64,000 nt of DNA, taken from assembly GCF_026151205.1 (NCBI RefSeq), contig NC_087079.1:17788945-17852944 (forward strand). The letters run 5' to 3'. The stretch's first letter is position 1, and the number at the start of each line of letters is the position of its first letter. Position numbers and translations under genes: made by a program. The notes beneath the pieces were generated by a model that was given only the letters and a program-made list of their open reading frames with translations, ran no database searches and was not told the origin of the DNA. This stretch comes from Bolinopsis microptera. Its lineage: Eukaryota; Ctenophora; Tentaculata; Lobata; Bolinopsidae. This document shows positions 1-11,700 of this stretch, piece after piece.

Positions 1-897
1 CCCCCCCTAGAATATCTGTTACTATAGACCCCCCCCCCTAGATATCTGTTACTATAGCACCCCCCCCCCCTAGGATATCTGTTACTATAGACCCCCCCCT
101 AGATATCTGTTACTATAGACCCCCCCCTAGATATCTGTTACTATAGCCCCCCCCCCCCTAGATATCTGTTTAGCTATAGACCCCCCCTAGATATCTGTTA
201 CTATAGCCCCCCCCTAGATATCGTTACTATAGCCCCCCCCCCCTAGAGATCTGTTTACTATAGCCCCCCCCCCCCTAGATATCTGTTACTATAGACCCCC
301 CCCCCCTAGATATCTGTTACTATAGCCCCCCCCCCCTAGATATCTGTTACTATAGCCCCCCCCCCCTAGATATCTGTTACTATAAGACCCCCCCCCTAGA
401 TATTCTGTTACTATAGCCCCCCCCCCCTAGATATCTGTTACTATAGACCCCCCCCCCTAGATATCTGTTACTATAGCCCCCCCCCCCTAGATATCTGTTA
501 CTATAGCCCCCCCCCCTAGATATCTGTTACTATAGCCCCCCCCCCCCTAGATATCTGTTACTATAGACCCCCCCCCCTAGATATCTGTTACTATAGCCCC
601 CCCCCCCTAGATATCTGTTACTATAGCCCCCCCCCTAGATATCTGTTACTATAGCCCCCCCCCCCTAGATATCTGTTACTATAGCCCCCCCCCCCTAGAT
701 ATCTGTTACTATAGCCCCCCCCCCTAGATATCTGTTACTATAGCCCCCCCCCCCTAGATATCTGTTACTATAGCCCCCCCCCCTAGATATCTGTTACTAT
801 AGCCCCCCCCCTAGATATCTGTTCTAGCCCCCCCCTAGATATCTGTTACTAAGCCCCCCCCCCCCCCCTAGATATCTGTTACTATAGACCCCCCCCC
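1..897. repeat. C-run minisatellite (about 27-29 nt unit)
   Basis: About 32 tandem copies of a unit made of a C-run of 7 to 14 or more bases followed by TAGATATCTGTTACTATAG. The main variation is in the C-run length, with a few single-base indels. The array is cut by the window start. The complementary strand carries regularly spaced G-runs, so it could form G-quadruplexes; this is inference. Homopolymer length here is also where long-read consensus errors are expected. Confidence 0.95.
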
Positions 898-3800
898 TCT
901 CCCTGTCTCCATTATTAATGAGCTGAGCTTGTCCTGTTGTATTGACCCCCTAGTGTGGACTACCTGTTAATTTCTCAACGTGTTAGTTAACAGTACTTGT
1001 AAGGGTGGGTTTATAAACGCACTCTCTAGACTGTTGTTGTTACTAGTTACTACCCTTACAAGCAGTGTCGTAAGTTGTAAGTTAGTACTAACAGTGAGAG
1101 TGTTCTCTTTCGTAACGTTAGTTTTTTAGTTAGTTTCTCAGATTTATAGAAGCTTCTCATTTTGTTTGTACTGACTTGTAACCGTGTCTAACTTGTGCTG
1201 TAGTGTCTGTTTCTCAGATTATAGCTTATTATTATTATGATGACGATTAGCTTTTTAAGCTCACTAAACTTAGATAAATTAGATAATTGGCATTTATTTA
1301 GTTATTATGCAACATACAAACAATGAAAACTAAAGCTAGCTGACCTTGTCTGAGCAACATATTCTCCTTTTCAATCTCATGCTCGCATATTATTGTATAT
1401 TACACATATTTACTCGCCATTTAAACATTAAACGTTTCCCAGAATTACGCCTGTCTGACCCCTAACTCTGTCCTAGTACCTATACTTAGTATAGTGTCCT
1501 GGTATAGTGTCCTAGTATAGCCACTGCCCCTATGTAATGAAATGTCAGCTCTCTCATACTCTCTCAGTTCTCACTGTGGTATTAACCCAGTGGCCTTCAA
1601 ACCCTACTTCCTAGCAATTTCACCCTTACACTATGGTATTTCAACCCACTATAATATGTATAATATGTAAGATATTTTATTGAGTGTGATACGCACACAT
1701 TGCGTTGCAGTGAAGTAGAGCGTGTTATAGTGTGTGAAAGTGTGAGTGAGTGGTAATCGTGTCGTATTTTATGTTGTTTATTTTGGAATTCTGGTGCTAA
1801 CTTCGTCAAGCAAATGATGGAACCTCATTATTCAGTTTTATTTAGTTTTATTCAGTTTTATTATGCTGTATATTCAGTTTTATTCAGTTTTATTCAGTTT
1901 TATTATGCTGTATATTCAGAGTGTATGTGGTCCCGTGTGACTGTGTTAATAGTTACTACTATCTACACACACGTTTAGTGTACTAACTACACACAAGTTT
2001 AGTGTACTAACTACACACACTATAATAACTTGTTATTGTGGCTTGTACCAGGTAGTCAGTCCCCAGTAGGTAGGATGTAGATGACATGTAGTTGTTAACC
2101 AGTAACCGCACTAATTCTGCACTGTTACTGTATTTGTCACTTTGTTACTCAGCTGTGCTGACTTGCTCTCTTCTTTTGGTAGTTTGTAATTTAACAGTGT
2201 TTAATTCTGTTTAATTCTGTAATTGTAATTTGTACATGTTCTGATGTAGGGTAGTTGCAGCCAACTAGACACTATTAGTAGGCTAACAGCTTAGTATTGC
2301 TCTGTTGAAGGTTGTAAGTTGTTTTCTCATAACTCAATGTACTCAATGTCATAATGCATTGCTGCAAATTGCTAGATATTCAGCGGTATACAATTACATA
2401 ACACAGTGATACAGAAAGGTTATTGATGTTGATACTTGAGATGCTTTGCAGCCAACTAGACACATATGTTTAATGCCATATAAGCATATAAGCAGTTTTA
2501 TTGCTGCAACATTCTAATAATTACAGAATGCACGTGTAGTTTTAGCACTAGTTTAGTGTAGTGATACTTAGTTATATTGTATCACTTGTTTAGAATGTTT
2601 AATGTGTATACATTGCTTTGCAACTAGTATTGACATGATTATGTAACTCCCTTAGAACAATCGATTATACCTTACATAACCAAAAAAGCAATAAAGCACT
2701 AGAACACAGCCCTGTACAGCCCTCTAGCTCACTACATAATATTACTGTCAGGTTATTAAAGGAATCCTATAACAGTCACTCTGTTACTCCTTTATAAATA
2801 ATACTGTTCACTACTCCTACTAGCTACTAGTTCACTACTCCTGCTAGCTAATATATAATATATCCCCCATTTAATATATCCCCCATTTGTTAATATATCC
2901 CCCATTTGTCACCATGCTGCTATATCTGTACGTTTTAATAGCCGGCACAAGCTCACTCACTGAGGACCTTTATTTTGGGGGACTGTTTCTATTTTATCCT
3001 GTGTGTTCTGTTTTAACCTAGTTTGTTTATGTGTTTCACAGTGTGTTCCACTGTGAAACACATAAACACACAGTGTGTTTCACTGTGTGTTTGTTTGCAT
3101 TTCATTTTAGAAGCTAGGTTTTGAGTAGTGCACTTTTCATGCCAGGTTTCAGCTTTACTTGTTTCAGCTTTACTTGTTTCTATTTATTTCACAAAAGAAA
3201 GTAGACTCAGTGGCGAAACGTACATTTCAGTCACCAGTTAACTTGCTAACTAAAATGCACTAATGGTAGCTACATTTAGAATTACCCCCGTAGAAACCTA
3301 CTTACTTTAGGGAGTAACCACACTTTAAGTCACACTTTAGATCCTCACGTTACACTGTTACAGTCTTCTAACTTGGACCCTGTTATAAGGTTGTTGCAAT
3401 ATATGCTACTTAACGTCGAAAGCTTCCGTAACACTTGTTCCTTAGTCCGTAAAGGGAGGGGGAGTGAGGGGGGATCAGCCATCAGGTACTTAGTCCATGA
3501 GGGGAGTGAGGGGGCAGTGAGGGGAGCATCCGGTAGAGTTATCAGAACATTGACCGTTATATAGCTGTCAAATGTCAATAGGTTAGGGTAGGGTTTTCAG
3601 CCGTTTGCCGCCCCTTCAGCTTTTTGCTGCCCCCTACAGCTTTTTGCCGCCCCCTTTTTGCCACCCCCTTTTTGCCGCCCCCTTTTTGCCGCCCCCTTTT
3701 TGCCGCCCCCTTCAGCTTTTTGCCGCCCCCTGGGAGCATATTGCACCCCAAATATTTTTTCTCGTCGACCGAACGTTCAATATGACAGGAGGGGTAGGTG

Positions 3801-4664
3801 GGCGGGTCCGTACTTTAAGTAGGTACTTTAAGGTCTCGTAATATTATCAATATTATAGATATAGTTTAGTCTTATATACCTCCTGAAAGTAAACGGCGTT
3901 TCTTATTACTTTTTTAGTGGTGTTCACTGTTCAACCTATATTGACGGCTGAGCCTCTACTAGAAAATGGCATTATTGAAGTTAAATCTCCCGATATTTCA
4001 CTATTTTTCACCACCTTGTGCATTTTTTGAAATGCCCAAATGAGGTATAACCCGAGTACAATCCAATTACTTTCCCAGTGCACTGAGCTCTGTGAACCAA
4101 TCAGCAGCCAGCTTTTCCCGCACGTGTGTTTTGTGAACCAATCAGCAGCCAGCATTTCACCTACTTGCTCGTCACGTGTTATATTGAAAGACACTCACAG
4201 TTCACTCTGTTTGAAGCTCTGTAGTGCACCTCTAAATACTAAACACTACTGTTTAACATTTCTAGCTGGAGCTATTACTGCAGCATTATATATTCTGCCG
4301 TTTTCGGACAAATGTGCTTGAAGACCATTTTTGAAATTTTGGATTATCTTATCCGAATTTATTTGTAGGGTCAGGAACTATCCCTGAAAACCATCAGAAG
4401 CCATTAGATTCAAACCTCGGATTTTTGAGTGATATTTAAGCATATTTGTCAGAAAACGGCAGTTTTGCAACTTAAACTGCAGCATCCTGTAGTTAGTCCG
4501 TCGTTATTTGTTGTTTGACTGCATGCAAGATGTGCACTGTGCAGGTAGCTATTAATACAGGTAGCCATTATTAAAAACTTAGTTTCTAGTCTCCGCTCTG
4601 CCAGCTTTATACTCGAACTAGTGTAACCGTGCCTTATAAGCGATAGGCTCTTCAGGAGATAAAG
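898..4664. other. Unassigned AT-rich flank, no gene supported
   Basis: I find no convincing exon here. Visible structure: a short TTATTCAGTTT repeat at about 1,834-1,918; a GCCGCCCCCTTTTT-type repeat at about 3,605-3,735; two direct copies of TGAACCAATCAGCAGCCAGC at about 4,093-4,112 and 4,134-4,153, each holding a CCAAT box; and a 25-bp hairpin arm pair at 4,295-4,319 and 4,438-4,462 with two mismatches. The short open frames at 3,373-3,564 and 4,040-4,321 have no recognisable content. The region may be upstream intron of the spectrin gene. Confidence 0.5.
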
Positions 4665-5395
4665 TTAAGGGGGCAGGGGGGGTCTTCATGGAAATTTTCT
4701 CAAAATCGACTTTTTAGTTATTTCTGATAGAGGGGAGTGATATCTATCAGATGCTTTTAATCCTATAGAAAAATATTGTTCCTAACCGAAATTATCGCCG
4801 GTAAAAGATCAGCGCTTGTGTGTAATTGTATTGCGCGAGCGATTTTTGATCGCATGCCCTGAAAATCGAGTCTAAAAATCTATCTTCTCTTACATTTTTT
4901 GAGCAATCAATCTCAAACTTTTAGAATATGCTCTAAGGATCATTTAGAAGAGATTGTCCAGGCAAAATTTTGAGATAGGCCTTTAAACATTTTTTATTCA
5001 ATTTTAAAAATCTTGGACCTCGAAAAATCGTCAAAAAACCAGGTCCAAGATTTTTAAAATCGAATAAAAAATGTTTAAAGGCCTATCTCAAAATTTTGCC
5101 TGGACAATCTCTTCTAAATCATCCTTAGAACATATACTGAAAGTTTGAGGGTGATTGCTCAAAAAACGTAGGAGGAGATAGATTTTTAGACTCGATTCTC
5201 AGGGACGCGATCAAAAATCGCTCGCGCAATACAATTACACACAAGCGCTGACCTTTTACCGGCAATAATTTCGGCTAGGAACAATATTTTTCTATCGGAT
5301 TAAAAGCATTTGATAGATATCACTCCCCTCTATCAGAAACAACTAAAAAGTCGCTTTTGAAAAAATTTCCATGAAGACCCCCCCTGCCCCCTTAA
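4665..5395. mobile_element. 731-bp foldback element with TTAA ends
   Basis: The two halves (about 4,665-5,030 and 5,031-5,395) are near-perfect inverted copies, so the whole element is one long hairpin with almost no loop. Both ends read TTAAGGGGGCAGGGG inward. TTAA at each border is the target-site duplication typical of piggyBac-type transposases, so this looks like a non-autonomous foldback or MITE-type derivative. It encodes nothing recognisable. It lies 188 bp before the first spectrin exon. Confidence 0.8.
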
Positions 5396-5583
5396 ATATC
5401 TCTAAAAGTTTAAGATCTGCTAAGTGACGTTCTGTTATTTCATTTTAACCTTTTTGTCCTCCTTTTTTCCATTCACCAAAATCAATTTTTTTGCATTTTA
5501 ATTAGTCAAATAAACAAAATTAATTGATACGAGAATAACGAACCTATATAAAAGTATAAAGAGAACTAATCACCTCGCCCCAG

Positions 5584-5760
5584 TTATCAGCAAGACAGGA
5601 GTACCTGGTCTCGCTCCGTAACCAGATCACCCTTTACATGGACCTGTGTACTGAAGTGGAGGTCAAGTTGGGGGATGTGTCCAGTACTCTCGATAAACCA
5701 AACCTCTGGTTATCTAGCTCACTGGATGGAGGACTGCAGGAACAGCTCGATATCACCAAG
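5584..5760 (+). CDS. Spectrin-like exon upstream of the 52-nt array
   Basis: This 177-nt exon in phase 0 opens after CCCCAG and ends before GTTTGT. It encodes 59 residues of helical character, including QEYLVSLRNQITLYMDLC and ending QEQLDITK. The copy at 63,798-63,974 is conserved with the same borders. It most likely joins in frame to the large exon at 18.8 kb, whose residues QCDHSQWVTALFNEV read as the next spectrin helix. In-frame candidate acceptors are AAG at 18,862 or CAG at 18,868; both have weak pyrimidine tracts, so the junction is inferred. If real, the intron is about 13.1 kb here and about 2.3 kb in the right arm. Confidence 0.7.
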
Positions 5761-8700
5761 GTTTGTTATTACCTCCCTACCTCCCTACCCCCCTACCTCC
5801 CTACCTCCCTACCTCCCTACCTCCCTACCTCCCTACCTCCCTACCTCCCTACCTCCCTACCTCCCTACCTCCCTACCTCCCTACCTCCCTACCTCCCTAC
5901 CTCCCTACCTCCCTACCTCCCTACCTCCCTACCTCCCTACCTCCCTACCTCCCTACCTCCCCACCTCCCTACCTCCCTACCTCCCTACCTCCCTACCTCC
6001 CTACCTCCCCACCTCCCTACCTCCCTACCTCCCTACCTCCATAATTGTAGGTTTACTTTTATCTCAATTTGAGGATTTCATTCAATCGTAGACTTTTTGC
6101 GAGACCCCTCCGTTCAGTAGTAAACAGTAAGTAAACAGTAAGTAAACAGTAAGTAAACAGTAAGTAAACAGTAAGTAAACAGTAAGTAAACAGTAAGTAA
6201 ACAGTAAGTAAACAGAAATTAAACAGTAAGTAAACAGTAAATAAACTGTAAGTAAACTGTAATTAAACTGTAATTAAACAGTAAGTAAACAGTAAGTAAA
6301 CAGTAAGTAAACAGTAAATAAACAGTAAGTAAACAGTAAATAAACAGTAAGTAAACATTAAGTAAACAGTAAGTAAACATTAAGTAAACAGTAAGTAAAC
6401 AGTAAGTTAATTCTCACACCGTCCAACCTGGTTAAACTTGTGAAACTGTCCTCGTTCCTAGGTGGATAGCCTACTGTTCATATTTTGTTCTTCGCACTTT
6501 ACGTTTACTGTTCTGTTCTAACCGGGATTAGAACGCCTCTTTTACCTCTGGTTCTGTAGTTTAAGTGAGGTTCCTACTCGCTACCCCCGGAGTTTATTCC
6601 TCATCCCACCATCCTCGTGAGGTTCCTTCTCTCTACCCCCGGAGTTTATTCCCCCTCCCACCATCCTCGTGAGGTTCCTACTCTCTACCCCCGGAGTTTA
6701 TTCCTCCTCCCACTATCCTCGTGAAGTTCCTACTCGCTACCCCCGGAGTTTATTCCTCCTCCCACCATCCTCGTGAGGTTCCTACTCGCTACCCCCGGAG
6801 TTTATTCCTCCTCCCACCATCCTCGTGAGGTTCCTACTCGCTACCCCCGGAGTTTATTCCTCCTCCCACCATCCTCGTGAGGTTCCTTCTCTCTACCCCC
6901 GGAGTTTATTCCTCCTCCCACCATCCTCGTGAGGTTCCTACTCGCTACCCCCGGAGTTTATTCCTCCTCCCACCATCCTCGTGAGGTTCCTACTCTCTAC
7001 CCCCGGAGTTTATTCCTCCTCCCACCATCCTCGTGAAGTTCCTACTCGCTACCCCCGGAGTTTATTCCTCCTCCCACCATCCTCGTGAGGTTCCTACTCT
7101 CTACCCCCGGAGTTTATTCCTCCTCCCATCATCCTCGTGAGGTTCCTACTCTCTACCCCCGGAGTTTATTCCTCCTCTCACCATCCTCGTGAAGTTCCTA
7201 CTCTCTACCCCCGGAGTTTATTCCTCCTCCCATCATCCTCGTGAGGTTCCTACTCTCTACCCCCGGAGTTTATTCCTCCTCTCACCATCCTCGTGAAGTT
7301 CCTACTCTCTACCCCCGGAGTTTATTCCTCCTCCCATCATCCTCGTGAGGTTCCTACTCTCTACCCCCGGAGTTTATTCCTCCTCCCATCATCCTCGTGA
7401 GGTTCCTACTCTCTACCCCCGGAGTTTATTCCTCCTCCCATCATCCTCGTGAGGTTCCTACTCGCTACCCCCGGAGTTTATTCCTCCTCCCACCATCCTC
7501 GTGAGGTTCCTACTCTCTACCCCCGGAGTTTATTCCTCCTCCCACCATCCTCGTGAAGTTCCTACTCGCTACCCCCGGAGTTTATTCCTCCTCCCACTAT
7601 CCTCGTGAGGTTCCTACTCGCTACCCCCGGAGTTTATTCCTCCTCCCACCATCCTCGTGAGGTTCCTACTCGCTACCCCGGAGTTTATTCCTCCTCCCAC
7701 TATCCTCGTGAAGTTCCTACTCGCTACCCCCGGAGTTTATTCCTCCTCCCACTATCCTCGTTAGGTTCCTACTCTCTACCCCCGGAGTTAATTCCTCCTC
7801 CCACCATCCTCGTGAGGTTCCTACTCTCTACCCCCGGAGTTAATTCCTCCTCCCACCATCCTCGTGAGGTTCCTACTCTCTACCCCCAGAGTTTATTCCT
7901 CCTCCCACCATCCTCGTGAGGTTCCTACTCTCTACCCCCGGAGTTAATTCCTCCTCCCACCATCCTCGTGAGGTTCCTACTCTCTACCCCCGGAGTTAAT
8001 TCCTCCTCCCACCATCCTCGTGAGGTTCCTACTCTCTACCCCCGGAGTTTATTCCTCCTCCCACCATCCTCGTGAGGTTCCTACTCTCTACCCCCGGAGT
8101 TAATTACTCCTCCCACCATCCTCGTGAGGTTCCTACTCTCTACCCCCGGAGTTAATTCCTCCTCCCACCATCCTCGTGAGGTTCCTACTCTCTATCCCCG
8201 GAGTTAATTACTCCTCCCACCATCCTCGTGAGGTTCCTACTCTCTACCCCCGGAGTTAATTCCTCCTCCCACCATCCTCGTGAGGTTCCTACTCTCTACC
8301 CCCAGAGTTTATTCCTCCTCCCACATCCTCGTGAGGTTCCTACTCTCTACCCCCGGAGTTTATTCCTCCTCCCACCTATCCTCGTGAGGTTCCTACTCTC
8401 TACCCCCGGAGTTTATTCCTCCTCCCACCATCCTCGTGAGGTTCCTACTCTCTACCCCCGGAGTTTATTCCTCCTCCCACATCCTCGTGAGGTTCCTACT
8501 CTCTACCCCCGGAGTTTATTCCTCCTCCCACTATCCTCGTGAGGTTCCTACTCTCTACCCCCGGAGTTTATTCCTCCTCCCACTATCCTCGTGAGGTTCC
8601 TACTCTCTACCCCCGGAGTTTATTCCTCCTCCCACATCCTCGTGAGGTTCCTACTCTCTACCCCGGAGTTTATTCCTCCTCCCACCATCCTCGTGAGGTT

Positions 8701-11700
8701 CCTACTCTCTACCCCCGGAGTTAATTCCTCCTCCCACCATCCTCGTGAGGTTCCTACTCTCTACCCCCGAGTTTATTCCTCCTCCCACCATCCTCGTGAG
8801 GTTCCTACTCTCTACCCCCGGAGTTTATTCCTCCTCCCACCATCCTCGTGAGGTTCCTACTCTCTACCCCGAGTTTATTCCTCCTCCCACCATCCTCGTG
8901 AGGTTCCTACTCTCTACCCCCGGAGTTTATTCCTCCTCCCACCATCCTCGTGAGGTTCCTACTCTCTACCCCCGGAGTTTATTCCTCCTCCCACCATCCT
9001 CGTGAGGTTCCTACTCGCTACCCCCGGAGTTTATTCCTCCTCCCACCATCCTCGTGAGGTTCCTACTCTCTACCCCCGGAGTTTATTTCCTCCTCCCACT
9101 ATCCTCGTGAGGTTCCTACTCTCTACCCCCGGAGTTTATTCCTCCTCCCACCATCCTCGCGAGGTTCCTACTCTCTACCCCCGGAGTTTATTCCTCCTCC
9201 CACTATCCTCGTGAGGTTCCTACTCTCTACCCCCGGAGTTTATTCCTCCTCCCACCATCCTCGTGAGGTTCCTACTCTCTACCCCCGGAGTTTATTCCTC
9301 CTCCCACCATCCTCGTGAGGTTCCTACTCTCTACCCCCGGAGTTTATTCCTCCTCCCACTATCCTCGTGAGGTTCCTACTCTCTACCCCCGGAGTTTATT
9401 CCTCCTCCACCATCCACGTGAGGTTCCTACTCTCTACCCCCGGAGTTTATTCCTCCTCCCACTATCCTCGTGAGGTTCCTACTCTCTACCCCCGGAGTTT
9501 ATTCCTCCTCCACCATCCTCGTGAGGTTCCTACTCTCTACCCCCGAGTTTATTCCTACTCCCACCATCCTCGTGAGGTTCCTACTCTCTACCCCCGGAGT
9601 TTATTCCTCTCCCACTATCCTCGTGAGGTTCCTACTCTCTACCCCCGGAGTTTATTCCTCCTCCCACCATCCTCGTGAGGTTCCTACTCGCTACCCCCGG
9701 AGTTTATTCCTCCTCCCACCATCCTCGTGAGGTTCCTACTCTCTACCCCGGAGTTTATTCTCCTCCCACCATCCTCGTGAGGTTCCTACTCTCTACCCCC
9801 CGGAGTTTATTCCTCCTCCCACTATCCTCGTGAGGTTCCTACTCTCTACCCCCGGAGTTTATTCCTCCTCTCACTATCCTCGTGAGGTTCCTACTCTCTA
9901 CCCCCGGAGTTTATTCCTCCTCCCACCATCCTCGTGAGGTTCCTACTCTCTACCCCCGGAGTTTATTCCTCCTCCCACCATCCTCGTGAGGTTCCTACTC
10001 TCTACCCCCGGAGTTTATTCCTCCTCCCACCATCCTCGTGAGGTTCCTACTCTCTACCCCCGGAGTTTATTCCTCCTCCCACCATCCTCGTGAGGTTCCT
10101 ACTCTCTACCCCCGGAGTTTATTCCTCCTCCCACCATCCTCGTGAGGTTCCTACTCTCTACCCCCGGAGTTTATTCTCCTCCACTATCCTCGTGAGGTTC
10201 CTACTCTCTACCCCCGGAGTTTATTCCTCCTCCCACCATCCTCGTGAGGTTCCTACTCTCTACCCCCGGAGTTTATTCCTCCTCCCACCATCCTCGTGAG
10301 GTTCCTACTCGCTACCCCCGGAGTTTATTACTCCTCCCATCATCCTCGTGAGGTTCCTTCTCGCTACCCCCCGGAGTTTATTCCTCCTCCCACTATCTCG
10401 TGAGGTTCCTACTCTCTACCCCGGAGTTTATTCCTCCTCCCACCATCCTCGTGAGGTTCCTACTCTCTACCCCCGGAGTTTATTCTCCTCCCACCATCCT
10501 CGTGAGGTTCCTACTCGCTACCCCCGGAGGTTTATTCCTCTTCCCACCATCCTCGTGAGGTTCCTACTCTCTATCCCCGGAGTTTATTCCTCCTCCCACC
10601 ATCCTCGTGAGGTTCCTACTCACTACCCCCGGAGTTTTTTCCTCCTCCCACCATCCTCGTGAGGTTCCTACTCGCTACCCCCGGAGTTTATTCCTCCCCC
10701 CACTATCCTCGTGAGGTTCCTACTCTCTACCCCGGAGTTTATTCCTCCTCCCACCATCCTCGTGAGGTTCCTACTCTCTACCCCTGGAGTTTATTCCTCC
10801 TCCCACCATCCTCGTGAGGTTCCTACTCGCTACCCCCGGAGTTTATTCCTCCTCCCACCATCCTCGTGAGGTTCCTACTCTCTACCCCCGGAGTTATTAC
10901 TCCTCCCACCATCCTCGTGAGGTTCCTACTCGCTACCCCGGAGTTTATTCCTCCTCCCACCATCCTCGTGAGGTTCATACTCTCTACCCCTGGAGTTTAT
11001 TCCTCCTCCCACCATCCTCGTGAGGTTCCTACTCTCTATCCCCGGAGTTTATTCCTCCTCCCACCATCCTCGTGAGGTTCCTACTCCACTACTCCGGATT
11101 TATTCCTCCTCCCACCATCCTCGTGAGGTTCCTACTCGCTACCCCCGGAGTTTATTCCTCTTCCCACCATCCTCGTGAGGTTCCTACTCTCTATCCCCGG
11201 AGTTTATTCCTCCTCCCCCCATCCTCGTAAGGTTCCTACTCACTACCCCCCGGAGTTTATTCCTCCTCCACCATCTCGTGAGGTTCCTACTCGCTACCCC
11301 CGAAGTTTATTACTCCTCCCACCATCCTTGTGAGGTTCCTTCTCACTACCCCCGGAGTTTATTCCTCCTCCCACTATCCTCGTGAGGTTCCTACTCTCTA
11401 CCCCCGGAGTTTATTCCTCCTCCCACCATCCTCGTGAGGTTCCTACTCTCTACCCCCGGAGTTTATTCCTCCTCCCCCCATCCTCGTGAGGTTCCTACTC
11501 GCTACCCCCCGGAGTTTATTCCTCCTCCCACCATCCTCGTGAGGTTCCTACTCGCTACCCCCGGAGTTGATTCCTCCTCCCACTATCCTCGTGAGGTTCC
11601 TACTCTCTACCCCCGGAGTTTATTACTCCTCCCACCATCCTCGTGAGGTTCCTACTCTCTACCCCGGAGTTTATTCCTCCTCCCACCATCCACGTGAGGT

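Noticed and set aside
1..897. CRISPR-like array or telomeric repeat
   Set aside because: Units are contiguous with no unique spacers, the context is eukaryotic, and the unit is not a telomere motif.
5638..6091. Pro/Leu/Thr-rich frames of 93-144 codons
   Set aside because: The spectrin exon ends at 5,760 with a GT donor conserved in both arms; the rest is the CTCCCTAC array, which lacks stops in any frame.
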